Shown: in pieces, positions 53,183 through 62,183 of the stretch
Numbering within the stretch: the stretch's first letter is position 1
How the letters are laid out: each line of letters opens with the position of its first letter
Source: Gemmobacter lanyuensis
GTDB taxonomy: Bacteria > Pseudomonadota > Alphaproteobacteria > Rhodobacterales > Rhodobacteraceae
Assembly (NCBI RefSeq): GCF_014652355.1
Contig: NZ_BMYQ01000002.1
Coordinates: 338,480-402,479 of the forward strand
Direction: 5' to 3'
Length of the DNA stretch: 64,000 nucleotides
Notes under the pieces: generated by a model
What the model was told of the DNA's origin: nothing
The model's input: the letters and a program-made list of their open reading frames with translations, nothing else
Database searches by the model: none
Position numbers and translations under genes: made by a program

Positions 53183-55770
53183 TCGACCCCGATTGGGTCG
53201 AGCGCCAGCTTCAGCGGATCGTCACCCGCGGGTGGCCCGTCTTGGTGATTGCGGTGATCGGGCTCGGGGTGCTGGGGATCGTCGGCTATCATTTCACCGC
53301 GCGGCTGGAAGACATCCGTATCGCCCAATCCGACAATACCACCTGGCTGATCGCGCAATCCGAAGTCGAGGCCTTGAAACTGGCCGAGAAGGTCATCGTT
53401 GCCCGGCAGGGGCCGATGGGGGCGGCGCAGGTCGCTGATCTGCGGCAGGCCTTCGATCTGTTTTACAGCCGCATCAACGTCATCAACACCCATGTGAACC
53501 AGTCGCCCATCCTGACCCCCATGGCGGGGGATCCGGCCTGGCGCGCCGTGGTCCAGCGGACCGAGCGCTTGCGCGCCCTGATCGATGTGCCGAACCGCGA
53601 TCTTACCGCCGATCTGCCCGACATTCGCGCCGAATTGGTCCTGCTGCGCGGCCCATTGCGGGAATTCGCGCTTGAGGCGCTGTCGCGCCTGGTGGATGCC
53701 GCCACGGCGCGGCGCGAAACGCTGGCCCGCCTGTGGCTGCGCAGCGCCACTTTGGCTGTGACGCTGATCGTCATGCTTCTGGTGCTGAGCTGGGGGATGC
53801 TGCACCTTGCGCGGCGCCTGCGCCAGCGCCACCATGAGGTGGAGCGCGCGCAGTCGAACTTGGAGCAGACTCTGGCCTCGTCGCTGGACGGGGTGATCGT
53901 GGTGCGGCAGGACGGCACGGTCCTGCGTGTCAATCCGGCGGCCGAAGCGATCCTCGGCTACACGCTGGAAGAACTGCAGCAGTCGAGGGATCTGCTCTCG
54001 CTCTTGCTGCCGGAAGGGACGGGCGATCCGGCCACCCATGCCCTGCGCAGCATGATCCTGTCCGGCGCGGATTCGCGCAAAGAGGGGCGGATCTACCTTT
54101 CGGCGCAGCGCCGCGACGGGAGCAGCATTCCCGTCGAACTGGCACTGGCCAGCGACCGGGACGCCGATGGCCGGCTGATCTATTTTGCCTTCCTGCGCGA
54201 TATTTCCGACAGGGTAAGCTATGAGGCGACGCTGCGCGAGGCCCGGGATTCCGCGCTTCAGGCCGCCGAAGCGAAGGCCCGTTTCCTTGCGGTCATGAGC
54301 CACGAAATGCGCACCCCCCTGAACGGGCTGATTGCCGCGCTTGATCTGTTGCGTGAAACGACGCGGCTTTCGGCGCGGCAGGCGCGATTTTTGGCGGTTG
54401 CCGAAGCTTCGGCCGCATTGGCGCTGGACCAGATCAACGATGTGTTGGAGCTGACGCGGCTGGAAGGCGATGCCGCGCTTGAGGACCTGAGCGATTTCAA
54501 CCTGTGCGCCACCGTCCGCGAAATGGCCGAACAGGTCAGCCCGCTGGCCGCTCGGCAAAAGAACAAGATCTCGCTGGATCTGCCACCCGAGGCCAACTGC
54601 TGGCTGCAGGGCCACCGGCGCAGCTTTCTGCGCGTCCTGCTGAACCTTTTGGGGAATGCGGCCAAATTCACCACAGGCGGGACCATCACGCTCAGCGTTC
54701 ATGTGCTGGATCAGCCCGATGGGCTGTCTCTGGTCCGGGTTGAAATCAGTGATACCGGGATCGGGATCGCCAGCGAAAAGTTGTCGACCATTTTCGAACC
54801 CTTCGAAACGCTGGATAACGGCTATGATCGGGTGGCCGAGGGCACCGGGCTGGGCCTTGGCATCGCGCGGCGCACGGTCGAACGCATGGGGGGCGCGATC
54901 GGTGTGGACAGCCGCCTGGGTGAAGGCAGCACCTTCTGGTTCACCGCGCCCATGGCGCGCGTGGCCCCGCCGGGGGCAAAGCCGGACGACGCCCCCGACA
55001 CCGAGGCCGCCGCTGCGCCTACGCCTCAGCCGCCTGTTCAGGAAATTCTGATCGTCGAGGATAATCCGACCAATCGCATTGTTCTGCGCGAGATGCTGCG
55101 CCATCTGGGCCAGACGGTCGTTGAGGCCTCAAACGGGTCCGAGGCGGTCGAGCTTGCGCGCCACCGTCGCTTTGACCTGATCTTCATGGATGTTTCGATG
55201 CCGGAGATCGACGGGGTCACGGCCTCGCGCCAGATCCGCGCGGGGGGGCAATCGGCCCAGGCTTGGATCGTGGCGCTGACAGCGCATGGTCTGCCCGAGG
55301 ATCTGGAGCGTTTCCGCCGCGGTGGCCTGACTGAAATCCTGCAAAAACCCGTGACCATCGCCCAGCTGGTGCCCTACCTGACCGCGCAGACCCCTGAACC
55401 TGCCGGGGACGATCGGGCTATGCCGGCCGACTTTGACGTGGTTGTGGTGGGCGAGTTGCGGGCGCTGCTGCCAGCCGCCCAGATGCGCCAGTTGCTGGAC
55501 GGCATTCTGGCCGAGGGGGACGGCTTCATTGCCGCCCTCGAGGCTGGCGAATCCGGCCCTGCCCTGGCCGATCGCGCGCACCGTCTGCGCGGCGCGGCCA
55601 GCATCGCCGGCGCTGCCGGATTGGCCGCCTTGCTGGAAAAGGTGGAATCAGAGTTGCAGGAAAAAGGTGTAGTTCCCTCCTTGGTTGAATGGCGCGAGAT
55701 CTGGGGGAAAGCGCGTGAAGTTTTGCCCTTGCGGTTGCTGCCAGAAGGCGAGAACACGACCAAAGCGTGA
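53179..55770 (+). CDS. Hybrid sensor histidine kinase (PAS-HisKA-HATPase-REC-Hpt)
   Basis: The 863-residue protein has helices at about 19-41 and 193-212 enclosing a periplasmic sensor of about 150 residues. A PAS domain (about 228-340, VIVVRQDGTVLRVNPAAEAILGY) follows. His375 in MSHEMRTPLNG is the autophosphorylation site; the ATPase has NLLGNAAKF, DTGIGIAS and GTGLGLGIA. A receiver domain carries Asp671 (FMDVSMPE) and a C-terminal Hpt domain has His801 in AHRLRGAAS. It is a full four-step phosphorelay in one chain. It starts with GTG, overlapping the periplasmic protein, and its likely output is the LuxR-type regulator 60 nt downstream. Confidence 0.95.
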   Translation: MIDPDWVERQLQRIVTRGWPVLVIAVIGLGVLGIVGYHFTARLEDIRIAQSDNTTWLIAQSEVEALKLAEKVIVARQGPMGAAQVADLRQAFDLFYSRINVINTHVNQSPILTPMAGDPAWRAVVQRTERLRALIDVPNRDLTADLPDIRAELVLLRGPLREFALEALSRLVDAATARRETLARLWLRSATLAVTLIVMLLVLSWGMLHLARRLRQRHHEVERAQSNLEQTLASSLDGVIVVRQDGTVLRVNPAAEAILGYTLEELQQSRDLLSLLLPEGTGDPATHALRSMILSGADSRKEGRIYLSAQRRDGSSIPVELALASDRDADGRLIYFAFLRDISDRVSYEATLREARDSALQAAEAKARFLAVMSHEMRTPLNGLIAALDLLRETTRLSARQARFLAVAEASAALALDQINDVLELTRLEGDAALEDLSDFNLCATVREMAEQVSPLAARQKNKISLDLPPEANCWLQGHRRSFLRVLLNLLGNAAKFTTGGTITLSVHVLDQPDGLSLVRVEISDTGIGIASEKLSTIFEPFETLDNGYDRVAEGTGLGLGIARRTVERMGGAIGVDSRLGEGSTFWFTAPMARVAPPGAKPDDAPDTEAAAAPTPQPPVQEILIVEDNPTNRIVLREMLRHLGQTVVEASNGSEAVELARHRRFDLIFMDVSMPEIDGVTASRQIRAGGQSAQAWIVALTAHGLPEDLERFRRGGLTEILQKPVTIAQLVPYLTAQTPEPAGDDRAMPADFDVVVVGELRALLPAAQMRQLLDGILAEGDGFIAALEAGESGPALADRAHRLRGAASIAGAAGLAALLEKVESELQEKGVVPSLVEWREIWGKAREVLPLRLLPEGENTTKA

Positions 55771-55794
55771 TCGCGTTCAGCTTCCGATTAGTAC

Positions 55795-55814
55795 TATGCA
55801 CCGTAGGTTGCATA
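55795..55814. promoter_or_regulatory. Perfect dyad TATGCA-N8-TGCATA upstream of the response regulator
   Basis: Two 6-nt inverted half-sites (55795-55800 and 55809-55814) lie 17-36 nt before the response regulator ATG. The size and symmetry suit a dimeric helix-turn-helix protein, possibly the regulator itself. No motif match is claimed. Confidence 0.45.
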
Positions 55815-55830
55815 TGGTTAGGGTAAAGAC

Positions 55831-56454
55831 ATGAGTGAACCCGAAACTGAAATCCGGCTCTTGCTGGCGGATGATCATCAGCTGGTGCGGGACCTGGTCG
55901 CAGCGCATCTTTCGGCGCAAGGTGGTTTTGAGGTGATCGTGGCAGATTCACTGACCGACACCATGACCCACCTGCAAAAAGATGGCCCTTTCGACGTGGT
56001 GCTGCTGGATCTGGCCATGCCCGACATGGCCGGGCTTCATGCCGCTGCCGGTATCGTCGAGGCCAATGGCGGGCGCCCGGTGGTGCTGTTTTCCGGCCTT
56101 GCCCGCAGCGAAACCGTAAGCGAGGCGCTGGGTCTGGGCTTTTCCGGCTTCATTCCCAAGAACACTTCGGCCCTCGCCCTGGCAGGTGCGATCCGGCGCA
56201 TCATTGATGGCGAGATCTACCTTCCCGAAGGCTTTTCCTTCGCGCCCGGGCCACGCGGACGCCACGGTCTGACCCCGCGCGAGATCGAGGTTCTGCGCGA
56301 CATCCGCGCGGGTCTGATGAACAAGGAAATCGCCGGTCGTCTTGGCCTCAGCGAGGTGACCGTCAAGATGCATGTGCGGTCGATCTGCGCCAAGCTGAAG
56401 GCGCGCAACCGCACCCAGGCCGCCATTCTGGCAGCCGGTATGATGCTGGACTGA
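55831..56454 (+). CDS. LuxR/NarL-family response regulator
   Basis: The 207-residue protein has an N-terminal receiver domain (LLADDHQLVRDLV, phosphoacceptor Asp60 in VVLLDLAMPD, FSGLARSET and SGFIPKNTS) and a C-terminal LuxR helix-turn-helix (about 145-205, GLTPREIEVLRDIRAGLMNKEIAGRLGLSEVTVKMHV). It should receive phosphate from the hybrid kinase just upstream. No target genes can be read directly, though the downstream leader of the DUF475 gene and its own upstream dyad are candidates. Confidence 0.94.
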   Translation: MSEPETEIRLLLADDHQLVRDLVAAHLSAQGGFEVIVADSLTDTMTHLQKDGPFDVVLLDLAMPDMAGLHAAAGIVEANGGRPVVLFSGLARSETVSEALGLGFSGFIPKNTSALALAGAIRRIIDGEIYLPEGFSFAPGPRGRHGLTPREIEVLRDIRAGLMNKEIAGRLGLSEVTVKMHVRSICAKLKARNRTQAAILAAGMMLD

Positions 56455-56474
56455 CCGCGCCGGGCCAGCCCTGA

Positions 56475-56503
56475 TTGACAGACTCGGTCCCAGACGGTAA
56501 CCC
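56475..56503 (+). promoter_or_regulatory. Candidate sigma-70 promoter of the DUF475 gene
   Basis: A perfect TTGACA (56475-56480) is followed after 17 nt by TAACCC (56498-56503). The -10 is weak but the spacing is ideal. Transcription would begin near 56510 and give a leader of about 180 nt before the DUF475 start. Confidence 0.45.
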
Positions 56504-56510
56504 GGAAAGG

Positions 56511-56613
56511 GTGCGGCGGACTGCCGCTGCACGCCTCACTCGGTGACCGGGCCCCTCTGGCAAGAGAATCGGCGCTCTTGCGATGTCGGCACTGCGAGTT
56601 GAAGCCCGCCGAT
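56511..56613 (+). ncRNA. Structured 5' leader with a pseudoknot, candidate riboswitch (terC-type)
   Basis: Three elements are seen. GTGCGGCGG (56511-56519) pairs with CCGCTGCAC (56524-56532), 9 bp with one G-U pair. GCAAGAG (56560-56566) pairs perfectly with CTCTTGC (56575-56581). The loop of that hairpin, ATCGGCG (56568-56574), is perfectly complementary to CGCCGAT (56607-56613), forming a pseudoknot. This lies in the 236-nt gap before a TerC-like gene. A terC-associated leader motif has been proposed in Alphaproteobacteria by comparative genomics, and yybP-ykoY Mn riboswitches control other TerC relatives; I do not see the yybP-ykoY signature, and match to the terC motif is untested. Confidence 0.55.
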
Positions 56614-56690
56614 GGACTGAATCCCATGACTGACCTCTCTGCCCGTGGCTGTGCCACTGGGGCATCGTTCATTTGCAACGGAGCCCGGCC

Positions 56691-57746
56691 ATGATCGACC
56701 CGACGCAGAAAAAACCCGTTTTCGTCTATCTCCGCAGCGCGATCATCTTCACCGTGGTCGGGCTTGCGCTCGGCCTTGCGCTGGGGTGGCAATCGACCGG
56801 GACGATTTCCGGCGCGATGACGATCTTCTTCATCTGCACCGTTCTGGCGGTGCTGGAAATCTCGTTGTCCTTCGACAATGCGATTGTGAATGCCAACAAG
56901 CTCAAGGAAATGTCGGCCGTCTGGCAGCGCCGCTTCCTGACCTGGGGCATCATCATCGCGGTCTTCGGGATGCGGATCGTTTTCCCGCTGCTGATCGTAG
57001 TGATCGCCGCCAATGTCGGCCCGATTGACGCCGTGATCATGGCGGCGCTGCAGCCCGATGAATATGCCCGCATCATGCACGAGGCGCATCTGCCCATCGC
57101 GGCCTTTGGCGGCACCTTCCTGATGATGGTGGCGCTCACCTTCTTTTTCGACCACGAAAAGGACATTCACTGGGTCGAATGGCTGGAACATCGCATGGCG
57201 AAATATGCCACCATCAAGGGGGTGGAAATCGCCTTTGTCCTTGCGCTGGCGCTGGCGTTTTCCCGACTGCTTGATGGGCCGGAGCGGGACGTTTTCGTCT
57301 ATTCCGCCATTTATGGCCTGCTGACCTTCCTTCTGGTCGAGGTGCTGGGCGGGTTCCTCGACAAATCGCAAGAGGCGACAAAAGCTGCCGCGCAGGGCGG
57401 TTTGGGCGCTTTCCTCTATCTTGAGGTGCTGGATGCGAGCTTTTCCTTCGATGGCGTGATCGGGGCCTTTGCGCTGACGCAGAACCTGTTCGTCATTGCC
57501 ATCGGTCTGGGGATCGGGGCCATGTATGTGCGGTCGATGACCATCATGCTGGTCGAACGCGGCACGCTGGCCGAATACCGCTTTCTGGAACATGGCGCTT
57601 TCTATGCCATCCTGATCCTGTCGGTGATCATGTATTGCCAGACGCTGTTCCATATCCCCGAGGTGATCACGGGGCTGGGCGGGGCTGCACTGATCGGGGT
57701 GTCGCTCTGGTCCTCGATCCGGTGGAATCGCAACGAAAACGCCTGA
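56691..57746 (+). CDS. DUF475/TerC-like membrane protein
   Basis: ATG 56691 follows CGGAG at 11 nt and gives 351 residues. It has about eight to nine hydrophobic helices and two copies of the TerC-type acidic motif: LEISLSFDNAIVNANKL in the first half and LEVLDASFSFDGVIGAF in the second. In TerC/YkoY relatives these acidic residues are associated with metal ion (Mn or Ca) export, loading of exported metalloenzymes or tellurite resistance. The substrate here is unknown. The structured leader upstream suggests control by an ion or metabolite. Confidence 0.88.
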   Translation: MIDPTQKKPVFVYLRSAIIFTVVGLALGLALGWQSTGTISGAMTIFFICTVLAVLEISLSFDNAIVNANKLKEMSAVWQRRFLTWGIIIAVFGMRIVFPLLIVVIAANVGPIDAVIMAALQPDEYARIMHEAHLPIAAFGGTFLMMVALTFFFDHEKDIHWVEWLEHRMAKYATIKGVEIAFVLALALAFSRLLDGPERDVFVYSAIYGLLTFLLVEVLGGFLDKSQEATKAAAQGGLGAFLYLEVLDASFSFDGVIGAFALTQNLFVIAIGLGIGAMYVRSMTIMLVERGTLAEYRFLEHGAFYAILILSVIMYCQTLFHIPEVITGLGGAALIGVSLWSSIRWNRNENA

Positions 57747-57839
57747 CGGCTTGGCCGGTTTGGGGCTTGGCATGGCCGTCCGGGGCAACCCGGGCGGCCA
57801 TTTTCTTTGGCTGCAACTCCGGGATTTCCCGGGGGGCGC

Positions 57840-57867
57840 TTTACAAATTCAAAAATCTATATATGTT
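57840..57867 (+). promoter_or_regulatory. AT-rich promoter of the RND/SQR operon
   Basis: TTTACA (57840-57845), a 16-nt spacer and TATGTT (57862-57867) lie in an AT-rich block that stands out in this GC-rich window, 26 nt upstream of the adaptor start. Such AT-rich sites often bind ArsR-type repressors; sulfide-operon repressors SqrR/BigR recognise ATTC-N8-GAAT, of which only ATTC is seen. Confidence 0.45.
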
Positions 57868-57892
57868 AAGGCCAACCCATGAGGATCAGCCC

Positions 57893-58900
57893 ATGCGCAT
57901 TTCCAGCATCTTTGTCGTGACCGGCCTTCTGGCCCCGCTGCTTGCCACCGCCGCCGTGGCCGAGACCCTGACCCTGGCCCCTGTGCCGATGACCGACTGG
58001 AAGGCCGTCTATGGCCGGATCGAGGCGCGTGACCGTATTCCCGCCCGTGCCCGTCTGGGCGGCACGCTGGTGGAATTGGCGGTTTCAGAGGGCGATGTTG
58101 TGGCCGCGGGCCGACCGCTTGCCCGGATCGTCGATGAAAAGCTGACCTTCCAGCTTGTCGCGCTGGAATCGCAAAAGGCCGCGACGCAGGCCCAACTGGC
58201 CAATGCCGAAGCCGATCTGAAGCGCGGGGAAGAGCTGAAAAAGCAGGGCGTCACCACCGAACAGCGGCTGGATGCCCTGCGGACGCAGGTTGACGTGCTG
58301 CGCGGGCAGCTTTCGGCGCTTTCGGCGCAGGCAGATGTCATCGGGCAGCAGCAGACAGAAGGCGCCGTGCTGGCGCCGGTGGGCGGGCGTGTGCTGGATG
58401 TGCCGGTGGCCAAGGGCGCGGTGGTGATGCCGGGTGAAACCGTGGCGACGCTGGGCGGCGGCGGTACTTTCCTGCGGCTGGCCGTGCCGGAACGCCATGC
58501 CACCGCGCTGGACGAAGGCGCCACGATCCGCATCGAGGGTGCCGAGGGTGCGGCCGAGGGGCGTCTGGTCAAGGTCTATCCGCTGATCGAAGCGGGCCGC
58601 GTCATCGCTGATGTGGAAGTTGCGGACCTGTCCGACCGCTTTGTCGATGCGCGCGTGCTGGTGCGTTTGCCGACGGGGAGCCATCCGGCGCTGATGGTGC
58701 CGCAAACCGCGATCCTGACCCGCAATGGCCTTGATTTCGTGGCGATCGAGGGGGCCGATGGCCCGTCGCTGCAGCTGGTCGTGCCCGGTCAGACCGTGGA
58801 GCAGGAGGGCAAGCCGATGGTCGAGATTCTGACCGGCCTTGCCGCGGGCGACCGCATCCTGACCCAAGCCCCGACCGATCAGGGGGCAAGCCATGACTGA
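57893..58900 (+). CDS. RND efflux periplasmic adaptor protein
   Basis: Starting at ATG 57893 with GAGGA at about 9 nt, the 335-residue protein has a signal peptide (about 1-23, cleaved near AVAE). A barrel-sandwich half (GGTLVELAVSEGDVVAAGRPLARI) precedes a coiled coil (about 85-155, QAQLANAEADLKRGEELKKQG), then the second half ending ARVLVRLPTGSHPALMVPQTAIL and a membrane-proximal region. It links the inner-membrane pump to an outer-membrane channel. It overlaps the pump gene by 8 nt. No outer-membrane factor gene is in the window. Confidence 0.9.
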   Translation: MRISSIFVVTGLLAPLLATAAVAETLTLAPVPMTDWKAVYGRIEARDRIPARARLGGTLVELAVSEGDVVAAGRPLARIVDEKLTFQLVALESQKAATQAQLANAEADLKRGEELKKQGVTTEQRLDALRTQVDVLRGQLSALSAQADVIGQQQTEGAVLAPVGGRVLDVPVAKGAVVMPGETVATLGGGGTFLRLAVPERHATALDEGATIRIEGAEGAAEGRLVKVYPLIEAGRVIADVEVADLSDRFVDARVLVRLPTGSHPALMVPQTAILTRNGLDFVAIEGADGPSLQLVVPGQTVEQEGKPMVEILTGLAAGDRILTQAPTDQGASHD

Positions 58901-61900
58901 CACGCCGACGCAAAAGCTGGGTCTGGCGGGGCGGCTGACCAAGGCCTTTATCGGATCGTCGCTGACGCCGTTGTTCATTCTGGCGGCGCTGGCTGCCGGG
59001 TGTGTGGCGCTGATTTCCCTGCCGCGCGAGGAAGAGCCGCAGATCTCTGTCCCCATGGTCGATATCCATGTGCAGGCGCCGGGGCTGAAGGCCGAAGATG
59101 CCGTGAAGCTGGTGACCGAACCGCTTGAGGTGCTGGTCAAGGGCATCAACGATGTCGAACATGTCTATTCGCAGACGCGCGATGACTACACGCTGGTCAT
59201 GGCGCGCTTCGAGGTGGGCACCCGGTCGGAAGATGCGGTGCTGCGCGTGCATGACAAGCTGCGCGCCAATATGGACCGCATCCCCGTGGGCGTGCCGGAA
59301 CCGCTGGTGGTGGGGCGCGGCATTGATGATGTGGCGATCCTGACGCTGACCCTGTCGGGCCAGCCGGGGGCCGAGGTGACGGCCGCCGATCTGACCCGCG
59401 TGGCCCGCAGCCTGCAGGCCGAGGTGACCAAGACCGAGGATGTGGGCCTGACCTATCTGGTCGGTCAGGCGACCGAGGCGATCCGCATCGAACCCGACCC
59501 AGACCGGCTTGCCCTTTATGGGGTCACGCTGCAGGCACTGGCAGGCAAGGTGCAGCAGGCCAACCGCACGCTGAACGCGGGCAAGCTGCGCGATTCGGGC
59601 GAAGAGGTCGATCTTGTGGCGGGGGAAACCCTGACCGCCCCGGCCGAGGTGGCGAACCTGCTGCTGACCACCCGCGACGGTCGCCCGGTCTATGTCTCGG
59701 ACGTGGCGAATGTGGGCTTTGTGCCCGATACCTCGGATCATGTCGTGTCGATGCTGACGCGGGATGACCAAGGCACCGTCACCCGCACCCCTGCCGTGAC
59801 GCTGGCGATTGCCAAGCGCGCGGGCGCCAATGCGGTGGTGGTGGCTGAAGATGTGCTGCACCGCGTGGAAAGCCTGAAGGGCCGCCTGATCCCCGACAAC
59901 ATGGCCCTGACCGTGACGCGCGACTATGGCGAAACGGCCAATGAAAAGGCCAATGAGCTGCTGTTCCACCTGGGCCTTGCGACGGTGTCGATCATCGGGC
60001 TGGTGCTGTTGTCGATTGGCTGGCGGGAAAGCATCGTGGTGGCCATCGTCATTCCGGTGACGATCCTTCTTACGCTGTTTGCCGCTTGGGTCATGGGTTA
60101 CACGCTGAACCGGGTCAGCCTGTTCGCGCTGATCTTCTCGATCGGGATTCTGGTCGATGATGCCATCGTGGTGATCGAAAACATCGCCCGCCACTGGGCC
60201 ATGCGCGACGGACGCGACCGGGTGCGCGCCGCCATTGATGCGGTGTCCGAGGTGGGCAACCCCACCATCGTCGCCACGCTGACGGTGGTGGCGGCCCTGC
60301 TGCCTATGCTGTTCGTGAGCGGCCTGATGGGCCCCTACATGTCGCCCATCCCGGCCAATGCCAGTGCGGCGATGATCTTTTCCTTCTTTGTGGCGGTGAT
60401 GATCACCCCCTGGCTGATGATCAAGATCGCAGGCAATGCGCCGTTGCATGGCCATGGCGATGGGCATGGGGCTGGAGCAGGTGGGGGCAGCTGGCTGGAG
60501 CGCAGTTATGCCGCCGTGGCGCGGCCCATTCTGGCTTCGCGGCGCCGCAGCCTGACCTTCCTGCTGGTGACGGCGGTTCTGTCCTTCGGCTCGCTCGGGC
60601 TGCTTTATACCCGCGACGTGACGGTCAAGCTGCTGCCCTTCGACAACAAGTCGGAACTGTCGGTGATGATCGACATGCCCGAGGGTGCTTCGACCGAGGC
60701 GACGGATCGGGTGGCGCAAGCGGTGGGGCGCGTCGTGATGGACCTGCCCGAAGCGGTGGCCGTGCAGACACATGCCGGAACCTCGGCCCCATTCAACTTC
60801 AACGGTCTGGTGCGCCATTACTATCTGCGCAACGAACCGCAACTAGGCGAGGTGGCGATCAACCTGACCCCGAAGAGCGACCGTGACCGCACGAGCCATG
60901 ACATTGCGCTGGACCTGCGGCAGCGGCTGCAGGCGCTGCCCCTGCCCGAAGGCACCAGCCTGAAAGTGGTGGAACCCCCGCCCGGCCCCCCGGTGATGGC
61001 GACCCTGCTGGCCGAGATCTATGGCCCCGATGCCGACGGCCGCCGTGCCGCCGCCGCGCAGGTCGAGGCCGCCTTCCGGCAGGTGCCCTTCATCGTCGAT
61101 GTGGACAACAGCTTTGGCACGCGGGCCCGGCGTATCCGCACCACGATTTCGACCGATGATCTCGATTTCTTCGGGGTGCAGGAGCAGGATGTGTTCGACA
61201 CCATCGCCTTGCTGAACGCCGGTCAGACGGTGGGCTATTCGCATCGGGGCGACGGCCGCTATCCGTTGCCCATCGTGCTGGATCGGCCGAAGGGCGACCG
61301 CGTGCTTGATGAACGTGCGCTGACCACGCCGATCCCGGCCAATGTGCAGCCCGGCGCCCGCGGGGTGGTCGAGCTGGGGGATGTGGTGAAGGTCGGCGAA
61401 GAACGCGCGTCCTTCCCGATCTTCCGCCACAATGGCCGCTATGCGGAAATGGTGACGGCCGATCTTGCAGGCGATTTTGAAGCGCCGCTGTACGGGATGC
61501 TGGCCGTGGGTGACGTGCTGGCGGATCAGCCGGGGGCGCCGCAAATCGCGCTGCATGGCCAGCCTGCAGATGAAAGCGTGCTGACCCTGCTGTGGGATGG
61601 TGAATGGGAAGTAACCTGGGTCACCTTCCGCGACATGGGGGCTGCTTTCGGTGTGGCGCTGCTGGGGATCTATATCCTCGTGGTGGCGCAGTTCGGGTCG
61701 TTCAAGCTGCCGCTGGTGATCCTCACGCCCATTCCGCTGACCTTCCTTGGGATCATGCTGGGCCATTGGCTGTTTGGGGCGCCGTTCTCGGCCACGTCCA
61801 TGATTGGCTTCATCGCCTTGGCGGGGATCATCGTCCGCAACTCGATCCTGCTTGTCGATTTCATCCGGCACGAAGGCGATGTGCAGGTCGAAACGCTGAT

Positions 61901-62087
61901 CCGCGCCGGGATGATCCGCTTCAAGCCGATCCTGCTGACGGCAGTGGCCGCGATGATCGGTGCCGTGGTGATCCTGGCCGACCCGATCTTCCAGGGCCTC
62001 GCCATCTCGCTTCTGTTCGGGCTGATGACCTCGACCCTGCTGACGGTGCTGGTGATCCCGGCAATCTACCGGGTGTTCCGCACCTGA
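58893..62087 (+). CDS. RND efflux pump inner-membrane transporter (AcrB/MdtB/CzcA superfamily)
   Basis: The 1064-residue protein has twelve-helix RND architecture with two large periplasmic loops. LIFSIGILVDDAIVVIENIARHWA holds the proton-relay Asp pair, VAALLPMLFVSGLMGPYMSPIP and GFIALAGIIVRNSILLVDFIRHEG are the matching helices of the two halves, and a His/Gly-rich cytoplasmic loop (HGHGDGHGAGAG, about 522-533) is present. That loop might bind metal. Substrate is unknown; the operon with a sulfide:quinone oxidoreductase suggests export of a sulfur compound or metal related to sulfide stress. Confidence 0.92.
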   Translation: MTDTPTQKLGLAGRLTKAFIGSSLTPLFILAALAAGCVALISLPREEEPQISVPMVDIHVQAPGLKAEDAVKLVTEPLEVLVKGINDVEHVYSQTRDDYTLVMARFEVGTRSEDAVLRVHDKLRANMDRIPVGVPEPLVVGRGIDDVAILTLTLSGQPGAEVTAADLTRVARSLQAEVTKTEDVGLTYLVGQATEAIRIEPDPDRLALYGVTLQALAGKVQQANRTLNAGKLRDSGEEVDLVAGETLTAPAEVANLLLTTRDGRPVYVSDVANVGFVPDTSDHVVSMLTRDDQGTVTRTPAVTLAIAKRAGANAVVVAEDVLHRVESLKGRLIPDNMALTVTRDYGETANEKANELLFHLGLATVSIIGLVLLSIGWRESIVVAIVIPVTILLTLFAAWVMGYTLNRVSLFALIFSIGILVDDAIVVIENIARHWAMRDGRDRVRAAIDAVSEVGNPTIVATLTVVAALLPMLFVSGLMGPYMSPIPANASAAMIFSFFVAVMITPWLMIKIAGNAPLHGHGDGHGAGAGGGSWLERSYAAVARPILASRRRSLTFLLVTAVLSFGSLGLLYTRDVTVKLLPFDNKSELSVMIDMPEGASTEATDRVAQAVGRVVMDLPEAVAVQTHAGTSAPFNFNGLVRHYYLRNEPQLGEVAINLTPKSDRDRTSHDIALDLRQRLQALPLPEGTSLKVVEPPPGPPVMATLLAEIYGPDADGRRAAAAQVEAAFRQVPFIVDVDNSFGTRARRIRTTISTDDLDFFGVQEQDVFDTIALLNAGQTVGYSHRGDGRYPLPIVLDRPKGDRVLDERALTTPIPANVQPGARGVVELGDVVKVGEERASFPIFRHNGRYAEMVTADLAGDFEAPLYGMLAVGDVLADQPGAPQIALHGQPADESVLTLLWDGEWEVTWVTFRDMGAAFGVALLGIYILVVAQFGSFKLPLVILTPIPLTFLGIMLGHWLFGAPFSATSMIGFIALAGIIVRNSILLVDFIRHEGDVQVETLIRAGMIRFKPILLTAVAAMIGAVVILADPIFQGLAISLLFGLMTSTLLTVLVIPAIYRVFRT

Positions 62088-62101
62088 CGACCGGAAGGCG
62101 A

Positions 62102-62122
62102 CCCGGGGCATGCCGCCCCGGG
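62102..62122 (+). other. Intercistronic hairpin between RND pump and SQR genes
   Basis: CCCGGGGC (62102-62109) pairs perfectly with GCCCCGGG (62115-62122) around a 5-nt loop. No T-tract follows, so it more likely protects or processes mRNA, or attenuates, than terminates. It lies 14 nt after the pump stop codon. Confidence 0.5.
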
Positions 62123-62183
62123 CCGACATGCAACCCGCCCCGCCGCGAAGAGGAGCGCGAACGGGCGCAAGAGGAGACGGATG

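Noticed and set aside
56504..56690. yybP-ykoY manganese riboswitch before the TerC-like gene
   Set aside because: The GGGGAG and CGUCAA-type signature sequences I associate with that class are not present. The structure is reported as an unclassified or terC-type leader.
57846..57867. SqrR/BigR operator ATTC-N8-GAAT in the RND/SQR promoter
   Set aside because: An ATTC half-site occurs but the sequence 8 nt later is ATAT, so the palindrome is absent.
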